Shown here: in pieces, positions 35,801 to 50,800 of the stretch | Numbering within the stretch: the first letter of the stretch is position 1 | How the letters are laid out: each line of letters opens with the position of its first letter | NCBI GenBank assembly: GCA_964059195.1 | Contig: CAXKWD010000003.1 | Location: 17,032,606 to 17,096,605, forward strand | DNA from: Ectobius pallidus | Lineage: Eukaryota > Arthropoda > Insecta > Blattodea > Ectobiidae | Length of the DNA stretch: 64,000 nucleotides | Direction of reading: 5' to 3' | Made by a program: the position numbers and the translations under genes | Notes under the pieces: model-generated | Told to the model about the DNA's origin: nothing | Database searches by the model: none | The model's input: the letters and a program-made list of their open reading frames with translations, nothing else

Positions 35801-38800
35801 CTTCAGCTGTAGTATCGTCCACAGCGAGTGTTCCAGGTTTGCTGGAGGCATGCTGTGGTCTTCTTCTCATACCAGCTCCATCACCTTCTTTGTTCACACC
35901 CAATTTGGAGCGAGTTCTTCTCAAGCTTGGTCTGCATAGTCGTGAACTGGGGCTCAAGCAAATCAACACGCTTCTGAGAAATGGAGCAGCAGCATTTCTT
36001 CAAGGTACAGAACTTACATCAGTATTTTGGAAAAGCTTATAGTAAAAAGCTCATTTTAACAAGAGTTTTTAAATGCACTGTCAAATTCCAATTACATAAC
36101 ATCGTCGTTTCGGTAGAAGTCACTAAGTCCAAAATCTTAGTTTTGAGATTCAGCTGTTCTAAAATTTAAATAATTCATTGTATATGTGTACTTGATGAAA
36201 ATAGAAGTATTAGTTACTTGGATATGGGTCGGAATATAAATTAATGAGTTCTATCTGCCTATAAAGCATCCTTTCACCAATGTAGTAGTATATATAACTC
36301 AAAATGGCCATTTTTGGAATTAGTGAATTCTGCCAAAACGATGACGAGATATTGTGTTCTTCTCTATTTATATTGGGTAACTTACTCGTTGTAGCAGTGA
36401 TGTAGCAATGGTTTTCAATTTGCTTTTACTATTTAAGATGCTCTTCAAAATTGAGTGCAATTTTTGGGGGGAAACTAATGTAGCTTAAAACGAAAAGTAT
36501 TGTGATATAAAAGTGAAAATAATTTATAAAATAATGGATATCAAATGTGCATAGACCTTTTATAAACCTGAAAAACCCATGTCAGTGACATTTGTATTCA
36601 CCCTCTTTCCTGTACACATTGTCATTAAAATGTGTCAAATCTCGCCAAGTCCTAAATTCCCTCCCCCCCCCCCCTCTCCCTGTACGTGGTAGTCCAATAC
36701 ATCTCACAGCTTTCCTATTCCCAGAGTAATTATATACACACACATATATATAATTAGGGATTAAGTTCAGCAGCTAACAATGGGGAAAACACCCCTCGGA
36801 AACATGTTACTTGTAAATAAAAATTATAATGAAGTAGTAAACGTGTGCATGTATTATATATATATATATGCACACAACTTATATGTGTTAGTCAATGTAA
36901 TTGTGAAACCAGAGTAAAATCAAGTCTTATTTTCAGGTTCCTTGCCTGCTGGTCAGGCTGCTTCATCATCATCAGCAGTAGTTGATTCTGTTGTAGAGCT
37001 ATTGTACCAGCTGTGTACAATACAAGATGGGGCTACAAAAGACAGAGTTAATGCTCTTTTAACCTGGCTTCAGGATACTGCTACTGCCGCTGTACAAGTA
37101 AGTATACGAGTTTTCATTTTGAATTTTACTTCTTAAATTTCGGCTGACATACCTAGGTTTGTTTGTTTGTTTTTCTTTTTTTAATAAACTTAGATGTAAC
37201 TAATTATACAATTCACTATAATTAATAAAAGACTGGTTTTAGAAATGAAACAAGATCCAACTGCTCTTTTTCACCATCAGAAAACTGTTTTAGTTTGCTT
37301 GAATATTTTCCATGCACAGCAGCTCAAAGCCCAGCATCTCAAGCAGAATTATTGATATTTATTGTTAATATAGTATAACCAATTCTGAGTTGTGAATCAT
37401 ACTAAAAAATATACACATGTTAAAAAATACACATATTTACATACACATATGTAAATATGTGTATTTTTTAGCATGTGTATATTTTTTAGTATGATTCACA
37501 ACTCAGAATAATATTAACAATAAATATCTGAGGCTACTGCTGATCTTGGTTTATCGATATCATTTTGAGGGTATAAGGCAAAATATTACCCACCAACTCC
37601 TTAATTACTACATCCTCAAAGAAGAAAAATGAAATTTATTAAGTCCAAAGATAGATATATAAGCTTTTATGAACCACAGATTATTGTCTCTGTTGGACAT
37701 TACATGAGAATATTATAGGAGAAAAATTCCTCTGTCTGTGAGGTAGACCATTAGGGCAATCAGTCATAGGAGAGAGGTTCCATCTGGCGCTTTGAATTGA
37801 ACTCCGGCTTAGCTCAGTTGGTAGAGCATTGGCGCGAATAGCCAAAGATCCTGGGTTCAAATCCCAGTGTCGGAGGAATTTTTCTCCTATAATATTCTCA
37901 TGTAATGTCCAACAGAGACAATAATCTGTGGTTCATGAAAGCTTATATTTCTATCTTGAATGTTAACTGTACAATAACAGTGGGAGCCCGGTCACAAAAA
38001 TCACTAATTAGTGTGCCTCACAGTACTGCATATGACATAACTTGTCTGTCTGTGAAGTAGACCATTAGGGCAATCGGTCATAGGAGAGAGGTTCCATCTG
38101 GCACTTTGAATTGAACTCCGGCTTAGCTCAGTTGGTAGAGCATTTGGCGCGAATAGCCAAAGATCCTGGGTTCAAATCCCAGTGTCGGAGGAATTTTTCT
38201 CCTATAATATTCTCCAAAGATAGGTTTACAATAATTCTCTAGGCTGTGTAAACTCTGACGTTTCAGCTTTCCAGTTCTGTGAACATTCAGCGTATAATTT
38301 TATATTGAAATATTTTCAGAATAAACAGAGTTCACAGTCAAGAAGCGGAGAAGTCTGGTCACCATCATCAGCCTACGTTCATGCTGCTGCAGCCATTTTG
38401 TGGGCAGGCCACGAATCAGGTGTGAACTACGATCTTTCAGGAATGGTCACACCAGAATTATTCAGGTAGCTTATTTCTTTCAGTAGTACAACTTGAGAAA
38501 ATAAAATTTATCTGTTGCTTACTAGTTTTTAAAATACTGTAAATAATGTTATAATGAGAAATGTTACCAACAAAAAGACACTATACTCAGTATATCACAG
38601 ATTTAATTGAATATTCTACGCCAGGAAAGTCTCGGCTCTTGTAGTAAAAGTATGTTAACAGTAGATTAAAGGGACAGATGTTTCTAAATATTTATGATTA
38701 TTTGAATTGGTGTCCAGTTAAACTAAAGCTGCTCTTATTTAAGTGTGTTGCAATAGCTTGCTCGCAAAGACATGGAGCTTTGGGCCTGTGTTCAAACCCC

Positions 38801-41800
38801 ATTATATAAACTTTTGCTTCAGTTATTATTATAATACGAATTATAATTTTACCACCTAAAGTTACTGGAGCCTTGCTGAGAAAGGATAATAACAGCAGTT
38901 ATGATGGTTGGTACTTTAGTTAAGGGATGGATTCAAGCAAAATTGTACACAGTTTGAATAGGTTGGTATTGTTAACTTTTGCAGAGCTGAAATTATTTAA
39001 AGGAAGGGTAAACTAAAAAAAATACCATTTTTTAATTTTAATCTCATCGCACGGAGCTTTGAATTACGAAACGAATGGTGATCTCGCGAACTTCAAGCGC
39101 CTAATATTACGCTTTGTACGGGTGAAGTAAAAAGCTACTGTGACGTCACGATTGACTAACTTGCTGACAGGACGACAGTTGCTGTAATGCTCGCGCGTGT
39201 GTTTCTAATGCACCACAAAGTCTCATTTGTGTTTGTTGTTGGTAGAGATGTCTGCAATGTTACCTTATAAGGACAAATCTCGGTATTCACAAAGAAAATG
39301 ACAAGGAATTATTGAAAGAATTGCAAGGAAGAAAAGAAAATACGGAATGGTGTAAATGTGGGCTGTGTATACATATGAAAATGGGCCACGAGAGTGTGTG
39401 TTGCGGGACTGTGAAGTAATTTGTGAACAGAAGGGGGTTGTAGACTGTATAACACAACATGCCTCATTCGATAGCGTTATTATAAATACTGTAAAGATAC
39501 ACTAGTTGCCAGTCGTTATCAGTTAATACTTAGAGCTAATACAGTTCAAAAACAAAATATTTTTCAAGATACGAACAGAGTCACTTTCAGATTCAGAATC
39601 ATCTTTTGCAGTAGTAGAAATGTCTGAAATGCTAAAAGAGCTATCTAAATCACAATTTCTAGAAGAAACATTCAATGAATCTGTGCAAACATTGACATAA
39701 GTTTAATTTCCTAGTTCACACTGAACGCCTACGCTGTTAGAAACTGAATTTTCGTCATAAATACTAGATTCCACATTTATGATTTGTCCATTCCCGGATA
39801 CTGATGGATTACTGTTCGAATCTTGCAACAACTCTCTCATTTCCTTCTTCCTCAAGTTTGACGATTTTCTTTTCTTCATTGGCGGTGTTTCAGAATTCCC
39901 ACGCAAAAGAAGTGATGGCACAGCACTTCTTTTTTAAACAGATTGCGGGGTTTCTCCAGTTAACTGTTTTCGTAACTGTACCGAAAGCTCGGTATCATTT
40001 TCTTCAAAATGTTCTGAACAAACCGTACTGTATTTACTAGGAACAAATTTTTATTTTTTTATTTTTATCAGCCATTCACCTGTTCGGGTGACTTATCTCT
40101 GTTGGGAAATCGATGGAAATATATTTTAAGTGTGTTATCACTCTTCGACGATGAGTATGTACACCCCACAACACAACAATAAACCATTGTTTGAACAGAT
40201 ACTCACTAAAAAACTGTAACAGTAGACAGAATGCTGTGAACTATCTTTCACCGGGCGAGACTGAGTCAAGCGCTCGCCAAGCGTGACGTCACGCGCCCAC
40301 CGCGTTACAATAAACATATTCGTTTTGTGATTAAATGTGAAGGTGTAAAACATTTCTAACAGCGAATATCATTTCTTAAAAACATTTTCTTTCAATCCGT
40401 ATAAAGAAAATGATACTGAATTTTTAGTTTACTTTTCCTTTAAAGTACCTAGTTATATTAACATGTTAAAGTACTGGAAATATTCTTTCATTTCACCAAA
40501 TTAAATTGAATTAGTGATAAACAGTGTGTGTGTTGAAAAAATGAAATAAAAGTTTTGTTTTTTTCTCAGTGTTTTGTACAAGTGGACACTGATCCTGCCA
40601 GCCCATTCTGCCTTGAAGAAGGCCATCGACACCTTACTGTGTTCCATGTGCTATATTAAGCCAGCTCTCTTCCCCACACTTCTTCAGCGCATGGGAGTTC
40701 TTGTGCCGATCCTGGCCACCCACCAGAATGCATCAATCTCAGATGACAGGTAACTTGAATATTATAAAACTCTTATTATCCAAAATAAAAGGAATAGAAC
40801 TCATTCTTCTTCTTCTGGTTTTACGGCCTCATTGGACCACTTCAGTCAATCATTTCTCGGTCTTCCTTTCCGATTTGCCCAGTAGTTTTTCATGCGTTCC
40901 GATCTTCTCTGTCGCTCTTCATCTGTAAATACCCTCTTTATTGTCTGGCGTCTGTTAATTTTTGGCTTAAATCTTATTTTAATATTTTTAAGTTTCCTTG
41001 AATTTCCTGTTTTGTTTTTCAAGTCATCCAAAGTTATTTCTAATTCTATCATATCCTCTCTAATTTCTGTAATCCATCCTACTTGTTGCTTCATATTCCA
41101 GAGTTTCTCTATAATTTTTCTTGTCAGTCGAGTTTCTGGTGTCCTCATAATGTGACCAAAAAAAGAGATCCTTTTCTTCCGTATAGTATCTGTGATAGGT
41201 TCTAGTTCTCTGTACACCATTTCATTTGGTATTATCCGCCACTCTCCATCTTTTTGGTATTTTTTATTTATGCATGTTCTAGCTATTCTTCTCTCTACTT
41301 TCAGGATTTTGTCTATTCTATTTTTCTGGGTGATTTTAAAAAGAGTTTCGCTTCCATATGTCACCTCTGGTTAAACCACCATCTTGTAATGTTTTAATTT
41401 TGTTTGGATCGATAGACATTTTTTATTGTATGTAGACCATGTTAATTTTTGTTTAATGTATAATTCATAGTAGTAAAAAAACTTTAAAACATTCAATTTC
41501 ACATAATTGGAAGTAAAAACTGTATTTTCCGATAACAGATGCCCTATATTCGAAACATCGAAAAACACACACAAGATTGAATATTAATACATAATATCTT
41601 GAAGAACACTCACTACTTAATTAATATTCATTACTTACTAGTAACCGGTTTTCGAAAGGACCTGCCTATCATCGTCAGCTATGTCCAACTGAATATTAAT
41701 AAAGTAGTGAGTGTTCAAGATGTTATGTATTAATATTGTTCACTTAATTGTGTCTTCTCATTCAAAGTGAATTTAATTAATAAATGATTATTGTGTATTG

Positions 41801-44800
41801 ATTATTTGCAGAAAAGATCATGAGCTGTATGCTTCAATATCGGATGATTCAAAGGAGGTGATTGGGAACGAACAGAGCAGTGAGGGAGGGGAGTGGTACA
41901 ATCACTTGATGATACAAGATCTTCACAGAATGAGGCTCAGTGAATGTCAGCTGATGACAGTGGCAATGGCATGCCAGTCTCCTCCAGCTATACACCAGCT
42001 ACTGGATTCGGGATTGCCTACTCTGCTAACTCACGGTATCCTGGGTATGTATATTATTTTTGGTTTACCCCAGCCATTACTCGTATTATTCTCTTTTGCA
42101 TTAAAAACAAAACAATGTTTTAGAATTGGAAAATTTCCCCTGTAACAAGAGGTCATAATTTAATTGTGAACGCACATAAGCACTTTGTATGCCTATAAGC
42201 AAAAGAGCACCTATTTAATGAGTGTCAGTGTATACTGTCACCTGTTGTCTAATTCCTGACACTCTCAGTTCCCTGTTCTCTTACTAGCTCTGCCATCTGT
42301 AGCTAAATATTTCGGGCAATGCATGGCACCATTTATTAAAATATATTATAAAACTGTGTTGTGAGGACTTGCAATCTACCCCAGGGTTGCACAAATCAGT
42401 CTAAACTTCAAGAAAAACATGCTGTGCTCTTGTTTCGGAGAAAACTGACAAATTATTTATAATTGATTACAACAGAAATTTGCAAATTAATTCAGTACCA
42501 TAAGTTTACACAGCAAATAATATGTTAGCACTGAAAGGGTTAAATTTGCACAGTTATACCCCTTCCAGTCTGTACTATAATATCAATAGTAACAACGTAA
42601 TTATAGTAATATTAATTTATCATTTATGTTTGTTTTTTTGCAACAGAATTTTGTAATAGAGAGCAGAATTTGGGTCAGAACAATCACAGATACAGTGATA
42701 GGACCCAGAACTCATCATCTGGAAAGAGACAAGCAAACCAGTCTAGAATGACAGATGCTGATAAAGCAAGTGGGAAAGAAGGAAGAAATCATCTGCTCAC
42801 AAACTCTCAAGGTGAGTTTTTATAGTATTCTGCATTATAATATGATTGAAACATTCTTCGTTATTGGACTAATTTGATAAATCATTTTGTTTCAGATGGT
42901 TTGCCAATGCTGCGAGTGGAAACGATGGCCATGGTACTTAATTTCTTTGCAGAAGTTTGTGCTGAAGGCCACATGAGAGACTGGCTAGGTTCCCCTGAAG
43001 GATCTGTATTTTGGCTTCCATTGCTGAGTCTACTTTGCAATAAGTCAAACTCGGCAGATGGAGGTGAAGAAGTTCAAAGCAGGTATTGTATAAATATGAT
43101 CTGTAATTATTGGGATAGCTGGCCAACTGATACAACTGAAGCAAAGTTTGTTCTTTGTAAAGATTTCTGGCTAAAGAAGCTATCGTTTCAGAAGTTTTCC
43201 TGCATAACGTGCAAATATTTCTAGCTTTTTTCAGGGGGAAAAACTCCAGTTAAGATTAATTTATATTTTTTTATATTTAGAATCGACATGAGCTGTCAAA
43301 GCGAGAACTTTATTTTAAGTCTGCAAGGCAGTGTCATCACATGAGGACATCTTAGAATTGGCTTTTAATTATTGCCTGCCTTTCTTGTAGAAATGTACTT
43401 CATTTTCACTCACTTCTACTTCCATTTTTTTTTTTTTTTTTATCTAGTCATTCTGTATTTGACAGTGACTTTACAACAGTTATTTATTTTCAGATGCGAA
43501 CTTACAAGCGAGTCATTTTCTGCTTTGGAATCTGCTACAGTCAAGTTCCTTTCTCGTTGTTGTTGGTGCCATCCAACAAATCAGCAATTGCTGTCCAAAG
43601 TTCTCTGTGATGTAATTAGTCAACAGAGAACAGTACATCAAAGTAAGTAAAATTGTATGAAACTGGAAGATGTATTATGGTTCTTGTTTAAAATCATTTA
43701 CACCGTTAAGAGGGTTCAGTTTTTAATACATACATCATCTGCAAAATCTCGCAGAAACAGAGGAAGTTTTTACTACTAGCACCTGATATTCCTTTGTTAG
43801 CAGTATATCTTTGGGAAAAATGAATTATCTTTCTTGCCTTGTATGTCTTAACGCTACAGCAATACCTTGGATTGGATTGCTTGTTGCCTCTAATATCTCT
43901 GCCCTCTAGTATCCACTGAATAATAATATATATTTTTTTTTTAATGTGTATGACAAGACAGAATATTTGTGTTGTTGTGCTTGTTATTGGAATTTTACAG
44001 TAAAACCCTCTTTTAACATTATCTCTTTTAAAGAAAACAGTGCAGGGTAACAAAATAAATAAATTCCCATTTTTAAGGAGTAAAGTCCTTGCATAATTGT
44101 CTTAAGAACAATGTATTTAATTCTGCTTTTAAGGAATACTGCTTAAACCTATTGGCATGCAATTTGTATTTTTTATTTTTTTTATTTTTTATTTAACATT
44201 TGGTGCACCCATAAATACTAATAAGTAAGGTAACTGGGTGAGATTGTGTATCCCACAATAATCACAAGATTTTCATATCAATTTATAACTTAAAAATCTA
44301 TAGAACACCTGAACAGTATAACACATGTCATCCCATCTGCTGACAGAAAGCTAGACATAACGCATAACCATATTGGATACCATCATATTGAGAACCACTG
44401 GGCTAAATGGTAATTGAAATATGCTACTTGTCAATTAATAATGGTTTCACGGACTATAAGCCGAGTAAAGGGATATGCAATATCCAACCTTTTCGGTCGC
44501 TGACATCTCTGCTACTTGTCATTTTCTGTATTTAAATCTTTTCTTTTTAAATGTTACTCCGTAACTCTTTAAGTATAACTCCGTAAGTTATACTGTATAT
44601 TTTCTATGTAAAGATCTGTTCCCATCATTATGTGATTCTTTTGTTGTGTGTTTTCTGTTTTTAGTATTAGTTTAAATATTTATTATTAGTATTGTAATAA
44701 TATTGTAACTGGGCAATGTTATGTTCCTAAATTAATTAAATAAATAAAGTAGCTTTATGTTCACTAAATTACATGACTGTGCTTTCCAGATGTTACCTTC

Positions 44801-47800
44801 CTACATGGCATATCTGGCTTTACTCGTCGTCTGGTGCTACAGCTTCTTCTTGAAAATGAGAAGCTTTTCGTGTTTGTAAAATCCAATTTTCCTCTTCAAA
44901 AGAGCAATCTGGCTGTGACTAGTACTGCTCCATACCAGCCTCGTTACGGTGTCGGGCACCAGCACCAGCTTCTTTATCTTAGCACACAAACAACCTGTGG
45001 TGACATCCTGAAACATGTTTCTGGTGAGTAAGAGATTATAAATAGCCAGATAGTGTAAAATACTTGTTGATATGTAGGGAACATTTATTTTTATTAGGAT
45101 AATAATAAAGAAAGAGCTAAGAAGCTAAACATTTTTTAATTTTTGCGTTCTAGGAAATATTTTATTTCATCATCAAAATAATAAATACATAATAATTATA
45201 TAATGAGTTAAGATAAGATAAGATAAGATAAGATAAGATTTATTGCTGTTCTGCATAATGTCAAGACATTTCAGAACATTGTCAAAATTGTGTTTTTACA
45301 AACATACATGCGAACTGTTCAGAGCTGAAACACAATAACAGAAGTTTATCATACCATGCAACATTCACACACTCATCCTATATACAAAAATCTGCCATAT
45401 CATAGCGACATACATCCACTCAGCACATTCTCAGACATATATGCTTAGTCTAGTATGGCAGTTTGATCTAGCTTAAAATGGGCAATAAGAAATGACAGAA
45501 AGCAATAAAACACCGTTATTTATTGTTGTTTGCTTCTAAAAATTCGTCAATGCTATAGTACGCTCCATCCAGGAGATATTGAAACAGCTTATTTTTTAAT
45601 TGTTTACTGATTTGACATTCTTTAAGAGATCTGGGTAACAAGTTAAAGAATTTGGCCCCTGTGTAGATGGGAAGCTTTTCGTATAACTTCAGTTTATGAC
45701 CGATAGTTGTAAAATTATCTTTGTTTCTTGTATTGTATGCGTGGATCATGTTGTTTTTAATGGGTGAATTGCAGTTAATTGCAAATATTATTGCCTTATA
45801 AATATAGAGTTGAATTTAATACTAACTTTTATTTTTGGTTTAGTTCAAATTGACTAGGGTGGGCTTACAAAATTGAAGCGATCAATAATTCCATGCAGTA
45901 TGTTGAAGAAATAGCAATGATTTATTTTCAAGATGACAAAAAAGCAAAGCCACTTGCAGTTGATTTGACAATTGAAATATAATACCAAAAACTGATGCTT
46001 TGGTATTGCTAAAAATCGCATTTCCTGCCAGTTTTTCACTCATAACTCAGGAACGAAGGTGAAAATTAAAAATCTGGCGTCGAGGTGCATTCAATCCATC
46101 TATGTTTAAAATTTCAGATCGCTGCATGCAGTAGATTTCACAGGACATTGCACACAGACAGACAAACACTACCTCTTATTATTATAGATTTTAAATCCCT
46201 GTTCTTCAGCACCTGCTTTCCACCACTCTCTAAGTTGCATAATGTTACAAAATATGCTGGTTCACCAAGTCAAATCAATACTTATCCAATAAGCTACCCA
46301 GACCCAGGCATACCTGTAATCAAAATACTCATCACTTTACATTCACAAATTTTCATTCAGCTCCAGTTATTCTTTGTCTTTGTTTATGTAGAATTAATAA
46401 TCTTAAAATTGTTTTTGCAGCCTCAGGCAATCTACTTCCTCTTTTGGGAGATTCAAAGTCCAGTGAGAATGGATCTAGTCTTGGAGGGCACAAGGATTCA
46501 AGGAAAGAATTATGGGAAATAGGCCTTGGCCTTGTGGATCAGCTGTCTGTTGCGGCAGGTGTCACGGCAAAGGATAAGCGAGCGAAGGATGCTAAGAATG
46601 CAGCAGCAGCTGGAAGTAGATCATCATACTTTGCCAAGAAATCTAGATCAGGTATGTGTAGATGTCTTTGCATTGAAAATAAAGAGGTTTATGTCAAGGT
46701 TGTAAGCTAAGTTCATTTTTATTCAATATATATATATATAGTATTGAAACAAATTTCAATCAAGATTGAGTGAATCATGTCTATGATCGGCTGATTTCAG
46801 ATTCCACATCTCCAACAGCCAGCATTGTATCAGGATTGTCTGTACCACAGCAGACATTACAGCACCCATCCTGCCCTGGAGTTTCGCTGCCAAGTCAGAT
46901 GACTCTATCACAGCTTCTTACTTTGATACAAGAACAGGGAGAGTCCCTCAGCACTCCATGTATTACACTTAACCTCATTACACAGCCTGCCAAATCTTCA
47001 AACAAAGATACCAAAGGTAAGCCTAACTGCTGTGGAGAAAGAAAGAGGAGAAAAGTTAAAATCTAAGGGGTTTAGGTCTATAGATAATTAGATAGATACT
47101 ATAATTTGGCCAAGACATGTAAAATATGTAAAGCACTGTCATAAGATATTAAAAGACACTCAGATTATAAAACTTATCAACAGAATATACAGGGTTAAAT
47201 ATCAGTGCTGTTAAAACTGTTCTTCTTAATGTCAGTCAAGAAAGATTTTTAATTTGAGAAGGAATTACGAGGGGCATTCGGAAATAGTAGTTTTTTGTAC
47301 CGTATTTCTGTGGCTTGGTTCTAAAAGGGCCAATGTCAATTTCTTGCGAAAATGAGATTTATGCATTATTGAGTTCGGCTGTAAGAATACCAGTTTTAAT
47401 AAAAAGTGGTTTACGGTGATCACCTTGCTTAGCTCCACAGATAGATAGATAGATATGTTACAAATAGGTATATTCATATGCATTCATGAACCACATATTA
47501 TCGTCTCTGTTGGACATTACATGATAATAATATAGGAGAAAAATTCCTCTGACACTGGGATTTGAACCCGGGACTTTTTGGTATCCATGCCAATGCTCTA
47601 CCAACTTTGCATGCTGACAGGGATCAAGCTACTGTTTCGAGGGGTCAAGGTTACAGTAATATACCCACTTTTCATCACATTCTCCTAAAAGTCTATCATC
47701 CATGGGATTAGCAATAAGGTGATGACAGATATCCGCTCTGTGTTAATAATATAATAATAATAATAATTTATTATTGTTCATTAATTGTGTATTATACAAT

Positions 47801-50800
47801 ATTGAACATAGTCAAAATCTTAAAACTAGGTTAGCCTAAAACAATTTAAAGTCGTAGCTTATGTACCGAAGTATTCTTTTATACAATAAAGTCCCTGTTT
47901 AATCAAAAATTCTTGGAGTTTTCTTGTGAATAATTTTGGTTTACGTCTTAGTCCATTTAGTTCATTGGGTAGCCTTTTGTAGAGCATAGCTCCATTAATA
48001 TATGGACTTTTCTCTGTAAGTTTTAAATTATATCTGTTTCTATAGTAGTCTTTTTTGTGTCTAGTTTCATATATATAGTGATCTTCTCTTAAACTATTGT
48101 GTTCAGGATGTGTAGTTACAGAGCCTGATGAGGTGCCAATTCATGTGGTACAAATTTACAGCTTCTCAACGATTTTTTAAGTGTCTTACTCTGGCTACGT
48201 ATGGTATCTTTTGAAGTATCAAGTTCTTCTGACAACCTCCGAGTGGTTGTCTGTGGATTTTCTTCCAAAACTTTTCATGTATTCTCGATATTCTACAATA
48301 TAAACCAACTAAAATACTGGCATTACTTATGAGTAGGGACCGGATTTTTAGGTTTTTAAAAACACTGTTTTAGGTTTTCCATTAGGTGAAATAGTTTTTT
48401 TTAGGTTTTTTGTCCAAAATATCGTTTTCGGGTAGAATAATTGGTTTAATGAATTTGAATGTGCTACATAGGATTGAATACATAATATTTGTGAAGTTTA
48501 ACTTAACAAAATTGACTTAAATTTGTGTAAACTTGCTTTAAGACAATATTATACAATTGAAGAAAGAAAGCCTAAACAATCAAAAGAAGCAGTGAAAATA
48601 AGATTGCCTCACATTTCCAGGTTACAGTATATCACTTTATCTTTCAAGATTCTCAACTGTGAAGTTCTTCCTGTTATCTCTTAGTTAATAGTTAATACTG
48701 TATCTAGACACTATCCTTCTTAGGATTCGAATCCGATGCTTCTAATTTAGTGAGTAAAATACTTTATGGTGGGATGTGGATAACGTGAAACTGATTATTT
48801 TCCTTTTTTCGGTTGTTACGCATGCTAACCGCACAACAGATCAACACCGGGGTTCGCGGGCAAAGAGAGTTAAGTCCACTTTCTTCTTACTGAGAATTAG
48901 AGTGACTTAACACACTATACCAGCCCAACATAGCTTTAGAGATGGATAAACCCATGAGGCACACATCCATAACTACCGTACAATTTTGAATATGACTTAC
49001 TGGACTTAACATAAATGTAGATAGAATTTTTATCTATAACTCTAGGGACATATCTCATTTTTTTAGGATGGTAGACTTAACTCTCTTTGCCCGTGCTAGG
49101 GACGAAAACTTCCCCTTTTCTAGAAAGGTAAATAATACGTGTTTTTGGCAGGCTTGACAAAATATTACTTTGCCATCTGTAGTGAAATTCACAGATCGTT
49201 GCCAATCCACTGCCGTAATAAATTCGATTTCTTAAAACTCACAGTGTGACCACAGGGAAGTACTAAAGGCAAACAAAAAACTAGCGCTTTAAAACACAGA
49301 AATCTGTATCCTTGTTTATACACGGCAACACAGGTTGTTCGTACGAATATTTTAAAAGGAATACGCCGGTACTCTTTTTCCTCTCTTGATACTGTCCAAA
49401 GTAGACGACAATGGGTTGTATGAAACGCTGGTGGTATTAATTTCTACCCGACAAAAATTATTCTCTTCCCACAAAATATCGATTTCTCAACTGACAAACA
49501 AAAAAGGAGCCAAATTAGTTATTTTAGGTTTTATATCCCGTTTAGGTATATTTAGGTTTTTATACCCCATTTAGGTATTTTTAGGTGCCACAGAATTAAT
49601 GTGGGTGAATCCTATGGACATGATTCGAAAAAGTGTATGAGCGCTTTTTGTTTTGGAAGTAAGGAAAAAAATAGGTAAAAACCTAAGAATCCGGTCCCTA
49701 CTTATGAGACAACCTAATACATAGAAAAATTCTTCTTTTAGATCTCCTGTTGTGATGTAATGCTCTTTACCTCTGAGCTTAAGAAGAAGCAAAAACCTTC
49801 ATTACTGATATTTCTTTCTCTATGTGTTTGTCACAGACAGCTCGTCAAAGGGAGAATGTGAGCAGTTGCTGCAGTACCCTGGCTTACCCACACCTCTGCA
49901 AGTGTTTACACAGCAAGGTGGCTTAGCTCTCTTAGCACAGCATTTACCACTTGTGTATCCAGAAACATTGCGATACTCAACACCAGATAAAGTCTCAACC
50001 CCTGATGCTCTGGATGCAGAGTGGGTCAAAGTGGATGCCAGTGATGACATCTATGAGGTTAACGTATGTTTATGTCTGAAGATTTTCTAAATTCTGTTTG
50101 AATTTTCTTGATTTTCTGATTTACTCATTGACATTTTTAATACTATGCCACTTTTCATCCTTTTATCTTACAAATTTTGATCTTTTTTAAAAATATACAG
50201 TAGATCCCCCATTTAACAGAAAGTACTTAAATGTCAACCATCTCATTTATTAACATGCTATGTAAATTTTGTGTCAGATGATAAAATGTGTTGTACAAAC
50301 AGTAATAATAAAAATTCTTTCACTTCATCCAAGAAATCATGAAAGATCTGAAGCTTCTGGTGGTAAATACTTTATATGTGAAGTACATGTATAAATATAT
50401 GATTACAGGATATAGAAGATTGTATGCCTCCTGGAAACTCTTCTCCGGGAGTGAGTGGCACGCGTGCAAATTCATTGCCACCCCCTTCTGTTCCTCCACA
50501 TTCCCTAGCTGCATTTGGTTTGTTCCTACGGCTGCCTGGCTATGCTGAAGTCCTGCTCCGAGATAAGAAAAAAGCTCAGTGTCTGTTGAGATTGGTGCTA
50601 GGAGTTACAGACGATGGGGAAGGAGGTATGTGTTGTTGAAGTTTTATTTTAGTTGTTACATTTCTCACAGTATGAAAATTTTGCATCCAAATTATTCATG
50701 TTGAAAACATAGCTTGTCTGTAAAACAATTTTTTCACTTTTAAGAGACAGTTGGAGAAAATTGTAAGTGGCAGGACGTGAGAAAATAGATCCAACTCTGA

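Noticed and set aside
37803..37874. Functional tRNA-Phe gene
   Set aside because: The cloverleaf is good but it is repeated in a mobile family, position 33 is C, and the acceptor has one mismatch and one GU pair.
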